From Latrodectus hesperus (lineage: Eukaryota; Arthropoda; Arachnida; Araneae; Theridiidae), in the NCBI GenBank assembly GCA_037975125.1, contig CM075850.1, forward strand, positions 125,786,057 to 125,850,056: DNA of 64,000 nt, written 5' to 3'. Under the pieces are notes generated by a model. That model worked only from the letters and a program-made list of their open reading frames with translations. It searched no databases and was not told the DNA's origin. Position 1 is the first letter of the stretch. Every line of letters starts with the position of its first letter. The position numbers and the translations under genes are program-made. Shown here in pieces: positions 17,957-35,459 of the stretch.

Positions 17957-18238
17957 CTCCACTTTCCGTTAAGACCAGCAAAGTGAAGTATCAGTTTGCC
18001 GCGGGCAGTGGTCGGGAGGGTGACCACGTAGGCTTCCTCACTGGTTTGCTAGAGTTCCGTGGGCTGAGGAAGTGTCCATGTTTATTATGTGACGTCCAAA
18101 GTCTTACCGTTGGTGTGACATCAATGTAGAGAGGATGGTGTCAGGTTAGGTGTGACTTTGTCACCTGACCGTGGTTCAAAATCGTGAAGCACTTGGTGAT
18201 GGGAGAGTATTCTGAACCCGTTAACCTAAGAGTACAGT
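17957..18238 (+). repeat. unclassified dispersed repeat, copy 2
   Basis: Collinear homologue of 10981-11280 (reverse strand). Alignable blocks run from CCGTTAAGACCAGCAAAGTG to CCCGTTAACCTAAGAGTACAG. GC is about half, in clear contrast to the flanks. No terminal repeats or coding potential are recognised. Confidence 0.7.
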
Positions 18239-18299
18239 TCGGGGCTCGTCTGGACTGCTATGTATGTATGCATGTATGCTCTAAGGCTTTAATCCTATT

Positions 18300-18499
18300 C
18301 TGCGCTGTAAGTGGGAAAGGCATTTGCATCTTAGACAATGGAACATCCAGTGGATGTGTTATCTTCGCCCCTACAGTGAACGGATATAGAAACTCACACA
18401 TAGGGAGAAAAGAACATCCATGACCGAACCAGGATTCGAAACCGGCTGCTTTTAAATTAAAGACGCTAACCTCTCCACTATTGGTCTACTGTCGAGACC
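18300..18499 (-). repeat. SINE family A, diverged copy
   Basis: On the minus strand the start GGTCTCGACAGTAG leads to GGTTAGCG and then to GGTTTCGAATCCTGGTTCGG and CATGGATGTTC, the same order as the B box and adjacent CATGGATGTTTC of the copy at 23294-23594. The 3' portion is too diverged to place its end. Confidence 0.55.
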
Positions 18500-18584
18500 T
18501 AACCAAACTCATCTAATTTCCAACCGCAATTAAGGGATTGGGTTAAAACTTGAATTGGTTATAAGGACTTTCTATAAAACGTCC

Positions 18585-18805
18585 ATTATTAAACTGAACT
18601 AGAACTAAACCTGTGGTACGACAGCCCATATATGGGCCAAAGTTTATAGTGCCCATAACTGTTTTCCTGACTGAGGGCCCTGGGGAGTGAAGCATATGTC
18701 CACGTTAAGTGGTCATCCTCATTGCATGGTTGAAAGAATGAGTTAACATTGACTAGTCCAATGATCGAACCTCGGACCTGTGCCTTATGAGAGTGAACCT
18801 CTATT
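18585..18805 (-). repeat. SINE family B, internally shortened copy
   Basis: On the plus strand it reads ggtacgacagcccatatatgggcc, then gtgcccataactgttttcctga, then aacctcggacctgtgcc, matching 38256-38532 in order but lacking part of the middle. The minus strand is therefore the sense strand. Confidence 0.65.
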
Positions 18806-22020
<3,215 letters not shown>

Positions 22021-22460
22021 TTATCTAGGAAATTCAAAAGACACATAAAACATAGTTCCGACAAAGTATTCTATTAATACAGGAAAAATAAAAAATGGGC
22101 AACAAATTGATGAGATTTCTTGCTTGCCGACAGCCATTCGTGCCATTCGGATGAAAGTCATTAAATAAACATAAGAAGGACGGAGGGAAAAGAAATATAA
22201 TCTTAGTAAATTTTCCCTCAGCAGACAATGGGTCGATGACGGTAAAGCAAATGAGAAACCGACCATTCAGCGAAACTGTTTACGTTATGACGTCACTCCT
22301 GTTTGCGTAGGCAGAATGTAAGAAAGAAAAAAAGAAATTGGGGGGAGGGCAATTTGAGTTAGAGAGGGGAAAGAAGCCTTTTCGAAAAGCTATTCTGAAA
22401 TGTCGTTTCGGCACCGTTATCGAATCTTAAAAGGAAATGGCAAAATTGAGGAGTACACTA
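22021..22460. other. GC-raised unique island, possible regulatory DNA
   Basis: Less AT-rich than its flanks and without any repeat signature. It contains a full palindromic CRE, TGACGTCA, at about 22288-22295 (in ttatgacgtcactcc), followed by a purine-rich stretch (aattggggggagggcaa) at about 22336-22352. An 81-codon minus-strand frame crosses 22021-22266 but has no recognisable domain. I favour a promoter or enhancer-like element over a coding exon. Confidence 0.3.
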
Positions 22461-23278
22461 AAGGAAAACAGCCTACATTCACGCGGAACTCTAGAAACAA
22501 ATATCAACTTCAATCAAATGCTCTGTCTGAAGAAATGTGTTCTCTTTCAAACATTTTATATTATATATTTCAGCCATATTTTTATATAAGGAAATTCTGT
22601 ATTGTATTTAATGCAATGCATGAAATATACGATTTATGTGCTTTGAAAGCGTCATGATTACGAAAAATCAGCTGTGAAACAGAACTATGTCGCACACTTT
22701 CATTATTCGAATGACATATTGTGCTGGATAATCATTTTCTTTATTTCTATGACAGATTTTCCTAAATAATCATTTTTCTTTACCAATTTAATTTTTTTGG
22801 ATCAGAATTTATAATTAAATTATTCTTATGTTAAAACGATTCTAGATTGAATTCTCATTGTCACACCAATGAATGCGAGAAAGGTTATCATGTCATAAAA
22901 TTTATACAGGATAATTATGAAACCAGTATAAATTCATTTGGGACAAGATACTGTAAAATTGCATAGTAGGAATGCTTAACACCTTTTGAATGGAAAATGT
23001 TGTAAATAACAGTATATATTTCGAAAATTATACTGCTTTTAATGATGATATCACCCCATCCTCTTAATAACATTTTTTTGTAAATTACTCAAGATATAGT
23101 TTATTTGTGATCATTGATTTTCTAACAATATTTAATTTTCTAAATCTAGTTCACTGAAAGTAAAATTACCTGACAAAATACCACAATAATTTTAACTTAA
23201 TGAAAGTTATTGCCACTGCAACTCTTAAACACAGTCAAAAGAAGAAGCAATCAATTATCTACTTTTTTAGATATTTAT
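22461..23278. other. AT-rich DNA, no gene seen
   Basis: Nothing recognised up to the target duplication of the next SINE. Confidence 0.5.
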
Positions 23279-23293
23279 AGTAAAGATAATATG

Positions 23294-23594
23294 CCGACCA
23301 ATTGGCTGAGTGGTTAGCGTTCCTGACTCCTGAGCTGTTGGTCCCGGGTTCGAATCCCGGTTCGGGCATGGATGTTTCTTTCCTGCTCTGTTCTCTCTGT
23401 CCTTTCTTCTGTGTTGTTGTATGAATGTGGCCCACCCTATAAACGGGTTTGGGTGGTATGGCGCGGGTAACGCTACTCGCCTCCGTGACTTGGTTCACAG
23501 GTGCTCGCTGGGTAACGATAAATGAGTAGCAGTTTCTGACCTTGTTGTGGCACAGAGTTCAGTCACCCTTGTGAGCCCACCATTGGATAAAAAA
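23294..23594 (+). repeat. SINE family A, full-length copy with 15-base TSD
   Basis: A box TGGCTGAGTGG at 23303-23313 and B box GGTTCGAATCC at 23347-23357, spaced as in tRNA genes. The T arm CCGGG-TTCGAAT-CCCGG is perfect, but the acceptor stem does not pair well. The 301-base body ends in a short A run. Exact 15-base target duplications, agtaaagataatatg, lie at 23279-23293 and 23595-23609. The good promoter boxes and exact duplication suggest a fairly recent insertion. Confidence 0.92.
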
Positions 23595-23637
23595 AGTAAA
23601 GATAATATGATTCTTTATTTGTAACACTTTCAGTCAA

Positions 23638-24225
23638 GGCACAACCCATAGCTGAGTGGTTAGCGTTTCTGTTTCCTGAGCTGCGGGTCCCGACTTTGAA
23701 TCCCATTTCGGTCCTGGATGTTCCTTTCCATCTCTGTATTACTCTGTCCTATCTTCAGAGATGAAATTCGGTGGCTCAGTGGCAACGTTTCACGCTCCTA
23801 AGGCACAGGTTGGAGGTTCGATCATCGGGATGGGCAAGGTTGACTCAGCCTTTCATCCCTTCAGTGGGTCATTTAACTGAGTACCAAGCATGCTTGAGAA
23901 CTAAACATTGGGAGTCTTACGTTAGGTTGACCACCTAACTGGGACATATGATTCGCACGCCAGGCACCTGGGTCATGAAAACCGTTATGGGCACTGTAGG
24001 ACTTGGCCCAAGTGATCTGTCGTGCTATGGAGTTGTAATAGTTCTGCTGAGATGGTATATAAATGTGGCCCAAAATTTAAATGGGTTTGTAGTGGTGCGG
24101 AGAATGTAATGCTACTCGCCTTTGTGACTTGGTTTACAGGTGCCCAATGTGTTATGAAAAATGAGTAGCAATCCCAGCTTCGTTGTGTGAATGGTTAGTC
24201 ACAAAATGGCCGCCGTTATTAAAAA
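23638..24225 (+). repeat. SINE family A copy interrupted by a family B SINE
   Basis: The 5' part (23638-23757) has TAGCTGAGTGGTTAGCG and a decayed B box; the 3' part (24055-24225) has ATAAATGTGGCCC, GCTACTCGCCT and GTGACTTGGTT in the order of the intact copy at 23294-23594. The whole is bounded by a 12-base duplication, actttcagtcaa, at 23626-23637 and 24226-24237. The missing middle is occupied by the family B SINE at 23764-24048, so the A copy was there first. Confidence 0.9.
23764..24048 (+). repeat. SINE family B nested in a family A SINE
   Basis: Contains CGGTGGCTCAGTGGCAACG (A-box region), GGAGGTTCGATCATCGGG (B-box region), CAGCCTTTCATCCCTTCAG and CTGTCGTGCTATGGAG, matching 38256-38532 on the other strand. 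A possible 6-base target duplication, gagatg, is present at 23758-23763 and 24049-24054. Confidence 0.87.
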
Positions 24226-24237
24226 ACTTTCAGTCAA

Positions 24238-26189
24238 TGTAGATGAGTATTTATTGTTTGTAATTAACTTATGATAGATGTTACATTTTACTTTTCATTA
24301 CTTGCAGCATTTAGCCACGAACATCAATTTAGGAAAGTTTAATTATTGTAAGAGAAATATTAAACGTAAAGTATTTAAAATCAAATCTTTGGATCACCTT
24401 TGGACTGTGAACATACCAGTTGAATGTTTATATAACTTGTTCTTGAAAATTAGACAGCCATCAGATTTTAGAAGTCACACCATTCGAAACTCATAAGAAA
24501 TATGCCAATAGAGGTAAAATAATTCCTGTTGTTCTCAATCACCGTGTAAATTCGTTAAAGTCGACGAATTGAATGCATTTGCTGAATAAAATTGTGCAGA
24601 TAACTGAATATATTTTTGCAGAGCAACATAATCAATAAACAAATATTAAACACTAAGTACAATAAATTGCTTTAGAAGTGATGCATCATTATTTTCAATA
24701 AAAGTATTCCAATATGACAAAGTTTCCTATTAAGAATGTAATTGTTTTGATAGTAATATTTTTGCATAATGAATAAGATTTTGATGTAAATTTAGCAATA
24801 GAAAAGCTACACAAATTATTTTAAAATAGTTTTGAAGCAATGTTAAAACTATTTAATACGTTTTAAAAACCTCAAAATATTATTTGAATTCGCTAAAAAT
24901 CAAATGAGTTCACGATTGTTACCTTAAAAAAGATATTTAACGATATAAATAACATCACACACACAGGACTGAAATTATATCATTAATAATTAAAATTAAG
25001 AATCACTTAACGAAAGTAAACTTACTCCGTGAACTTTAGATTCTCTTAGTAGCGGTAATAAATTCTATGTTCTTGTAATAAAAATATTTTTTTCTAATTT
25101 ATAATATATTTTATGTAAATTTTTGGAAAAATACCATTAATTAATTCCAGGTTTCTAAAGTTTAGTTAAATTTCATAAAAATCAATAAATTATAAATAAA
25201 AAGAAGTAATTATATAATTTTCGAAGTAATATAATGACAAAGACTTATTATGTTGTACGTGAAAATCAACGTAAAGAAATCTTATTGGAAAAAAAAACTT
25301 ATACTATTTTAACGTATAAGAGTATAAGTTTGAACATGCTAATCAATTTGGAGCATGCGCAAAAAGAAACTTACATATAAGAAATTTAAAATATATTTAT
25401 ATATATAAAAAAGAATACTTCCTAAAGAAATAAGCTTTTTATATAGAGAAAAAGCTGATATATTTCGTACTATTTGAAGTTCATAAATATCTTACACCAA
25501 TGAACAAAACTATATATTTCCGAGTAAAAATATAAAAGTAGGATCTTAACAGAACATTTTATGTTGAAGTCAAATATGTAAATAGTTTATCACCATCAAC
25601 CACGGCTCTTTTGTGATACGCATATATAAATAAAAATCATATTTTTATATCAATATCATTTGTTTTACTAAAACTGAGAAACTACTTTTCAGAGATGGTT
25701 TTCTTTCACAATTATCGTGGAGAATTTCCGGGTGTGTTCAATGCAATAATTAACAAGCATTCTTGCACTCCACTGTTGCCTAAACATAATTTAATTCCAT
25801 GGTAGAAATATCTTGTTGAAAATATTTATATATCATTCTCCACACTTACGATACTGAGAATGACAAAATCGAAATCCCAATGAAGTGTCTAAGAAATGCA
25901 ATTTTAGATACATATTACATCAAATGTCTTTATATGATTGCTTTTTCCATTACATTTTATTTATGCATAGTAGATATGCATTGCATACTTTTTTGAAAAA
26001 AATTATATAATGCTTTTATCAAATCTTCATGATGATCTTTCAATTCCGAAAAACTGTATCTCTAAAAAGCGAGCTTATTAAAAAACCTATAATAATTCTT
26101 CATTTAAATGATTATTATTTTAGCATTTATGGAGAGAAATCTTTTATTTCGTACTGAAGCCGCATACTTTCTTATGTGACCCCTATGGC
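24238..26189. other. AT-rich DNA, no clear gene
   Basis: A 72-codon frame at 24278-24496 begins near an acceptor-like site (ttcattacttgcag) and contains SLDHLWTVNIPVECLYNLF, but I recognise no domain and the composition is close to background. Nothing else is seen. Confidence 0.45.
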
Positions 26190-26460
26190 TCAAAAACAGT
26201 GGAGTAATTTAGGTTTTTCTTTTAATCCTGATTTAGCAAGACGAAATGCAGTTGTCACCTTTCGTCTAACAACAGGAAAGGACTGCCTAGCCCCTCATTT
26301 GAAGCGGTTGGACATTCTTACTGTTCCTACTTGTCCACTCTGAGGCTCTGGAGAAGTAATGGACTGGGCCATCTGCCCCTTGGTGAGGCTCTTTGCTGCT
26401 TATCGGAAGAAGCGAGCTATTAGGAGGCAAGATCGCTCCTTAGGCAAATGACTTCGGTCT
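26190..26460 (+). mobile_element. LINE 3' end, degraded
   Basis: A plus-strand frame around 26250-26365 reads TFRLTTGKDCLAPHLKRL and then PTCPL, stop, GSGEVMDW. This is the region downstream of RNase H in arthropod Jockey-like LINE ORF2, where a Cys/His cluster follows an R-LTGH-like motif. The second Cys of the cluster is replaced by a TGA. Only the last part of ORF2 is present, as expected for a 5'-truncated insertion. Confidence 0.65.
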
Positions 26461-26896
26461 ATTTTCTGCAGTTTACTTTTTTTAAACTATAGTTCTTAGT
26501 ACTTTGCTGGGCATGGAAATTAAAAAAAGCTTTATTCTATATCATTTATCATTTTAATCATAAATAATCCTAACTATAGTTGAGGTATAGTTAAGAGAAT
26601 AATCAAGTTGATTAGCACTGGATCCAAACCAGATATACTGGATTCGCATTTCAGACATTTCTTGCAACCCAAATGTAATGATTTTTCTTGCTTCAGCCAT
26701 TCTTACAAACTTTGCTATTTTGATTTTTTTATAGCGAAGTTCTTATACCTTTCTTTCATTTTAATTGTGAATATTAACAGTGAAGGAGAGAAATCACAAG
26801 AAAATTTGTTTCCATTCTATAAATCAACAGCCATCAAACTCGTTTTTGGCGGCGCAATAAATGGTTTCCATTTGTTAGTTTTATTTTATAGATACA

Positions 26897-26918
26897 TGTG
26901 TGTGTGTGTGTGTGTGTG
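26897..26918. repeat. (TG)n microsatellite
   Basis: Eleven TG units. Confidence 0.95.
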
Positions 26919-27319
26919 CATCGGAACATAAATGTTAATGAAACATACTAATCACTTTTACTGAAGATACCACTGGTAACTTTTCTATTGGTTTTCGAAA
27001 GATCAAGCTTAAGTGTTTTTTGTTAGGTGTTTGTTTTTTAGCCTACAGTAAGAAAACTTGACTTGAAATTTGGTCAGTTCAAGTCCCAAACAAGGTTTTT
27101 CAATTCATTTTAATTGAAAGAGGAGATTTGTAAATTGTACTTATTTCAAAACAGGATCTTTTAATTCATTATGGTTGACATTTGTATGAGAACATTACAA
27201 TTCATGTTTTATTTTTAAATCCGTTAAAAAACTGTGGTACATGAAAGCTGTTATTGCAAGATATTAAGTAGATTTTACAGGATCACGACATCTATCTCCA
27301 ATGTGAAATCCATCTTCAA

Positions 27320-27650
27320 TATTGGTAATGAGATCAGGTATAGGTTGGCAAAAGAAGGCAGTGAGGAAGAAACGGCCTCTAGCTCTTCGCTTACTTATCA
27401 GGAACTTTATAATTTAAATTCTGATCAGGTGAATCCCACTGGCGCATCATTAGTACATTGGAACACCCTCTGCTACTCTTTTGGAAGTCAAATGCAATCG
27501 AAGCTCCCAGACTGCTTTGGTCAGACTCTGAAATGGCCACTTAAAATGTCTATAATTCGAACAAGGCACAAGGGGTCTACCCTACTGCTGCGCCGATCCA
27601 GCCCCACTGGATCACATACTGAATTGAGTCGGACTAACCGGGACTGATAT
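27320..27650 (+). mobile_element. LINE RNase H fragment, degraded
   Basis: The frame has GNEIRYRLAKEGS followed by a Ser-rich stretch and LTYQELYN, which matches the GNE-AD-LAKEGS...SLTY-EL motif at the end of the RNase H domain of spider and insect LINEs; the acidic residue of the AD pair is lost. The open frame continues to 27647 without a further recognisable motif. No poly(A) or 3' Cys/His cluster is visible, so the copy is partial. Confidence 0.55.
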
Positions 27651-27973
27651 AACAATAGATTCCCTTAATGTCATCTATATTCTGGCGATCAACTAACTAC
27701 CTTTTAGAGTTGATCTGACTTATATCAGATTTAGTAAGGACAAGCAACATTAAGAAAACAGATATTAACTACATAACAAATGTGAAATTTATGTTCTTAA
27801 CAGTATGTTTAGATTTACTGCTTCTTCCGTTTACCTTTTTGTTGCGTAAGAATATATTTGTCCCATGAACATTCTTCCATTTGTCACCACATCATGTGCA
27901 TGGTAAATCTTATGTGTCTATAGCTTCGAATCTAATCTTCCATAATATTTACGCAGTTATAATTAAATAACAA

Positions 27974-28175
27974 TTTCCTCGCTGTTCAGATCAATGTAAA
28001 AATTGAAGGAGTGAGTTCTCCGTAGTCCTATCTATCGGATATGCCTTAGAAGACGTACTTTCACCCTCGTGGTGCTCTGGTTACGCGAAAGACGCACCCT
28101 ACTGACTTAAATTCGCATATCCAACGGCATAGCAAGCTTGGCTTGTTCAAGTGACTTAAGTAACAAAAACAAAAT
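27974..28175 (+). repeat. SINE family D, 5'-truncated copy
   Basis: Shares AAATTGAAGGAGTG, CACCCTACTGACTTAAATTC and AAGTAACAA-AAC with 16180-16583 in the same order. The tRNA-like head is missing. Confidence 0.75.
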
Positions 28176-30562
28176 AATTAACTAACTTGTGAATTACATT
28201 GATTCATAATAATCGAATTACAATAATGGCATTCTAAAATATGATCTACACGGAACAGGGATAATCTAGGCTGTACTATATTGTGCTAATTAAACGCTGC
28301 TGATTAAGAACCATAAGACAGCTATTCACTTCCGCGACGCTCAGTGGTTCCAGACGAAACCTCCAGTCTGTTCATTGCTTGTCAACAAATATATGAAATT
28401 GGGTTTGATTTTGTATACCGACACACTATATACAATTAACATTACAAATATATCGAATAAAATATGCATTCCTAAAAAAATCTCAAACTTTCCATAAAGC
28501 AATTATTGATAACAATTGTTTCTAAGAAAACATACGTGATAGAAAAATTCGAATATACTTGAATTTATAATAAGTTAATTTAAATATTAAACGTAATTTT
28601 CTTAATTACGGACCACATATACTAGTTTTGGCTCAGATGCTGTATAATCTAGGAAGCCAAATTCTGAGTTCGGTGATTTTTTGGCTGATTTTCTTAGGTA
28701 TCTGGCAATTCAGTTTTCATTAAGTCATAGATATGGTGACCTATAAAAATTATGCAGAAATTTCTATTTTAGCAAACCTAGTATTTATGTTATCGCGCTC
28801 GTCACAAAACGTCATCTTGGCAACATTTCTTCATCGCCAAAAAAGTTCAGAATTTGGAATCCTGAATTAAACGGCATCTGTGCCCTAGTTTTATCTGAAA
28901 TCCATATACCATATCCATATACAAACAGAGCAGTTTAATGAAAATTGAAGATAAACCTAAATGTATTCAGATAGAAATACCTTCTTTACAGCTTATTAAC
29001 GAATTAATATACATTTTAAATATATAATTAAAAAGAACTTTTTGAAAATAAGTTTTTTATTTACTTATGTCGAAAAGAGTATGATCTGCTTCTAGGATAA
29101 CTGAATCCATACTATTTTTATAAAACAATACTTGGCCATTTCATAAAATAATTATAAGCTTTATAAATCAAAACATTTAATCCTTAATAATTTTTTTACT
29201 CCCATAAAATCTTTTGGCGATCTCACAAAATATTTATAACCCCTCTGAGACAAAATACTTTATTCTTTGTACATTTTAACATTTTTATTTGAACTTTATT
29301 CTTTATATCTTCATTTTTTTTGTAACATACTTCACCTTTAATGGGTTTTTATGTATAATATTATTCTTATTCTTCGATATCTATTTTTGTCTACCACAAT
29401 AATATTTCCTTTTTACCGTTTATTTGTTATAATATCCTTTGTTTTTTGTTCTCTTTTACTTGTGTTTAATTTTTACTTACTTGGTTTTCACACACAAAAT
29501 TTATCTTTCCTCTATTAACTTATTATTTCTTAATATTAAATTTTAGTATAACCTCAATTATTTTAAATAAACGACAAAAAACTTTCTACTTAATATAAAA
29601 AATTTTTTCAAAAATGTATAACTTTCAATATATTATTAGAAAATTGATCACTTTGTAATTATATGAACATCTCTTTATATAAAAATCTTGGTTTCAGTTA
29701 AAAATTCTCTGTTAAGTGATATATACAGAGTACATGAAACAATATGCTAGCAAAGTTCACGTTATTTAATGTGATATGTTAATATTAAGTTATTTAATTT
29801 AAAGTAATTATTTAGCACATTGATTAGGGGTATATTATTTAAAAGTCATTCATCTGTTTAAAATTATTGATTTGCAACACAAAATCATTTAAAAATATTT
29901 TTGGACTTTGTACAGGAATCATAATAGAATTTCTATAGAACATTTTTATGTTATATAATGCAAAAATCGATAATTTTGTGCTCATGGAAACAGAGAATAA
30001 TCTTTAAAGTCAGATATTTTTACTTCTTACACGAAGATTAAAAATGAAATAAATGTAATGAAAATAGTGGCTTATACTATAAAAACACGATAGCAAATAC
30101 TTTTATATCGTTTTATATTCATTTGAATCGATCAAAAGATTAAATTTACTCCCAGTACGATGTACTTTTTATCAAATGTTCTTTATTGTATGTTTCCCGT
30201 AATTTCAAAGAAGTATATTCGTATAAAAATCGATTTGATTTAAATATTTACTTCTCAATCCTCTTTCATTTACACAATACTACATTTTTTTACGTTTTTT
30301 AATCCTTGAATAATTAGTATTGATTTACGTTATCAATAATGAATAGAATAATAAATGCCAATAATGTTTATTGATTTCGATGGAAATCGCAATCGATTTT
30401 TTTGTGGATACTGCAAAGCAGTATCTGGAAAATGCATCCAAAGCATAATTTAAATGTAACCTACATTTTACAAATACTTTACATACACTCTCTATTGAAA
30501 TAAATTGATTTTTTTATAAATAAGGTAGATGTTTGAAATTTAAATCTGACAGAAAAAACAAT
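28176..30562. other. AT-rich DNA, no gene seen
   Basis: Nothing recognised. 28290-28390 is slightly GC-richer (cttccgcgacgctcagtggttcc) but too short to assign. Confidence 0.5.
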
Positions 30563-30575
30563 ATTTTATAACGAG

Positions 30576-30639
<64 letters not shown>

Positions 30640-30652
30640 CTCGTTATAAAAT
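30563..30652. repeat. 90-base perfect palindrome built on (TA)n
   Basis: The arm attttataacgagttata (30563-30580) is matched exactly by its reverse complement at 30635-30652, and the (TA)n core between is itself self-complementary. The whole unit can fold into one hairpin or a cruciform. Confidence 0.93.
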
Positions 30653-31369
30653 TATAAAATATTTAAATTTTAATAGACATTGGTTATCCTGAATTTTTAA
30701 TTAAAAATTCATAAAAGCGGGAGTAAGATGTTTTTAAGAGTAACATTACGATAAATCAAAATTTTTTTACCCTGAATTCTTAAACTGAACTTCTGAACTT
30801 CTTAAAATAGTAATATGATATCTGGTATAAAATATCTTAATAGACATTCAGTGTTCCTTGATACATATTTTTCGAAGTAATTAAGCTTCAACTTGATCTC
30901 GCGTGAGAATATTTATTATTTATTGGTAGTGGTTAGGTTATATTATTTTTATGAGTTTAATGTAACTATTTAAAGCTTGTGCAAAAAAGGAGAAAACACC
31001 TTTATGAGACTAAATGAAGTTGCTAGAAAATTAATCAGTTGAGGAACTTTTAGTGTACAATTTATCACAAAGAATAAACAGCTTAAAAAATTCTTATATC
31101 TAGAAAAATTGAGAAACATTTAAAAATAAAGAATGTGAATTCAAAAAATATAACCAATTAAATTAAATACGTAAAAGGACAAATGTGTGCCTGTGAGTTC
31201 TGTAGATCTGAAAAATATATGTAGTACATTACTTTATATTGATACATTACTGAGCTATTATATAATAAACACTAGAAGAGTAGACACTGCTAAACCTCAA
31301 TATACGAAAACAGAAATCAAGTTGGTTTCAAGGCATACTTAGCTTAGTTAACTTGTCAATTCTTGTTTT
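30653..31369. other. AT-rich DNA, no gene seen
   Basis: Nothing recognised. Confidence 0.5.
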
Positions 31370-31562
31370 TTGTCCTGGAAGCTGGACCACGTATTGACAC
31401 AATATTGTCCAAGTGAAACTTTGATGGTGACAGGTTAAGTATTAGTCAGCTTATGCTTTGTCCCTGCATCTAAATTACGAAGATTCCCATCCAGCTTCTT
31501 CCACTTAACTGGTAAAGCCAAACTCTTGGCTAGAAACAGGGAAGTATGCTGCTGCAACAACC
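31370..31562 (+). repeat. SINE family C, 5'-truncated copy
   Basis: Ends with cttccacttaactggtaaagcc, ttggctagaaacagggaag and tgctgctgcaacaa, matching the end of the copy at 38571-38857. The tRNA-like head is absent or too diverged. Confidence 0.7.
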
Positions 31563-32279
31563 AGACACATGGAAGGAATAGTCATTAGTACCGCATATAC
31601 CAAGTATCCATTGTTAATCTTAGAAAATAGTAGAGTTCGAATTCGATAGAATATGGTTTTCAAAAATAAAAGAAGCTATTCTCACATTACAAATGTCTTC
31701 AACGTAAATTTGTGGCAGTAAAAAAAACAGCCATTGATTCTAAAATTTAATTTCTCCAACGCCATACAACAGTAACGTTAGGTCTGAAGGTTCAGTGAAT
31801 GATTTATTGGAGAAGCAGACCATCTTTAGATGTGTTGCAAGAAATCCAAACAGAATATAGTTATGTTGCAGAAATTTTGAATCCAGTGCAATAGTTTGTA
31901 TAAAACAATCCCTCTTGAACCATTTGTATAAGCTAATGCATCATGTATCTCTTAACAATAATTAGAGTGAAATGTATTTACCTGACTGATAGAGATCTCA
32001 TGTCGTGTTCCAATAGTATTTCAACATTTGTGGTATGTTAGAATGATATTTGCAAGCAATTTGAAATATTAAGAAACTAGGTCATTAATTGCTAAATTTA
32101 TGGAAGAGCTTAGTCAAGAGGGACTGAGGTACTACATAAATGATTACACTCCTATGCCGTAATGTGCGTATATGTACTGCTGCTAAAATGTATGTTCTTT
32201 TTAATGCTAAATATTCTCTAATGCTCTAATTTTATAACCTTGATTTTTCTCAAGATATATATTCATTCAATCAATTTAC
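31563..32279. other. AT-rich DNA, no gene seen
   Basis: Nothing recognised. Confidence 0.5.
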
Positions 32280-34025
<1,746 letters not shown>

Positions 34026-34510
34026 AAATATCTCCCTGTGCACCAAGGAATACCACACAGGGCCCGAAGGTACAATAAATGTACTACATAACAAATCCAA
34101 ATAAATCATGAGATGAAAAAAAATAATAATAAAAGTAGGCAGAGAGAAAAAAAGAGATATAAAAATAAAAATGAATTAGATAACAGCATGGATAAATTTT
34201 ACAAAAAATTCAAAATTCTCTTTCTTAACTAGGTCCACCATAATTGGGGGCCACCTGTTATTTAAGTCTTTACAAAGCTCGTTCCTTACTTCTGAAACAG
34301 ATGGGCATTCAAGAAGAATGTGAGAAGGGTTGTCACTCCCAGAGTTGCACTTGCACACCTCACTGTTTTTAATGTGGAAACGATGTAGGTAACTATTGAA
34401 TTTCCCATGTCCAGTGAGGAATTGCGTAATTTTAATATCAGTATAAAACCAGTAGTTCTTAATTCTGCATTGAACTGAAGGGAAAAAATATATTTTTAAG
34501 GTTGAGGTTA
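34026..34510 (-). mobile_element. LINE 3' end with ORF2 C-terminus
   Basis: On the minus strand the frame FLTGHGKFNSYLHRF leads directly to CKCNSGSDNPSHILLECP, the Cys/His motif after RNase H of arthropod LINE ORF2, and stays open to a stop at 34176. About 150 bases of 3' untranslated sequence and an A-rich tail (reverse of 33990-34025) follow. The left part of ORF2 is missing, consistent with 5' truncation during target-primed insertion. Confidence 0.8.
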
Positions 34511-35458
<948 letters not shown>

Positions 35459-35459
35459 C

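Noticed and set aside
23294..23370. tRNA gene
   Set aside because: A and B boxes are good but the acceptor stem does not pair, and the copy has a SINE body and target duplications.
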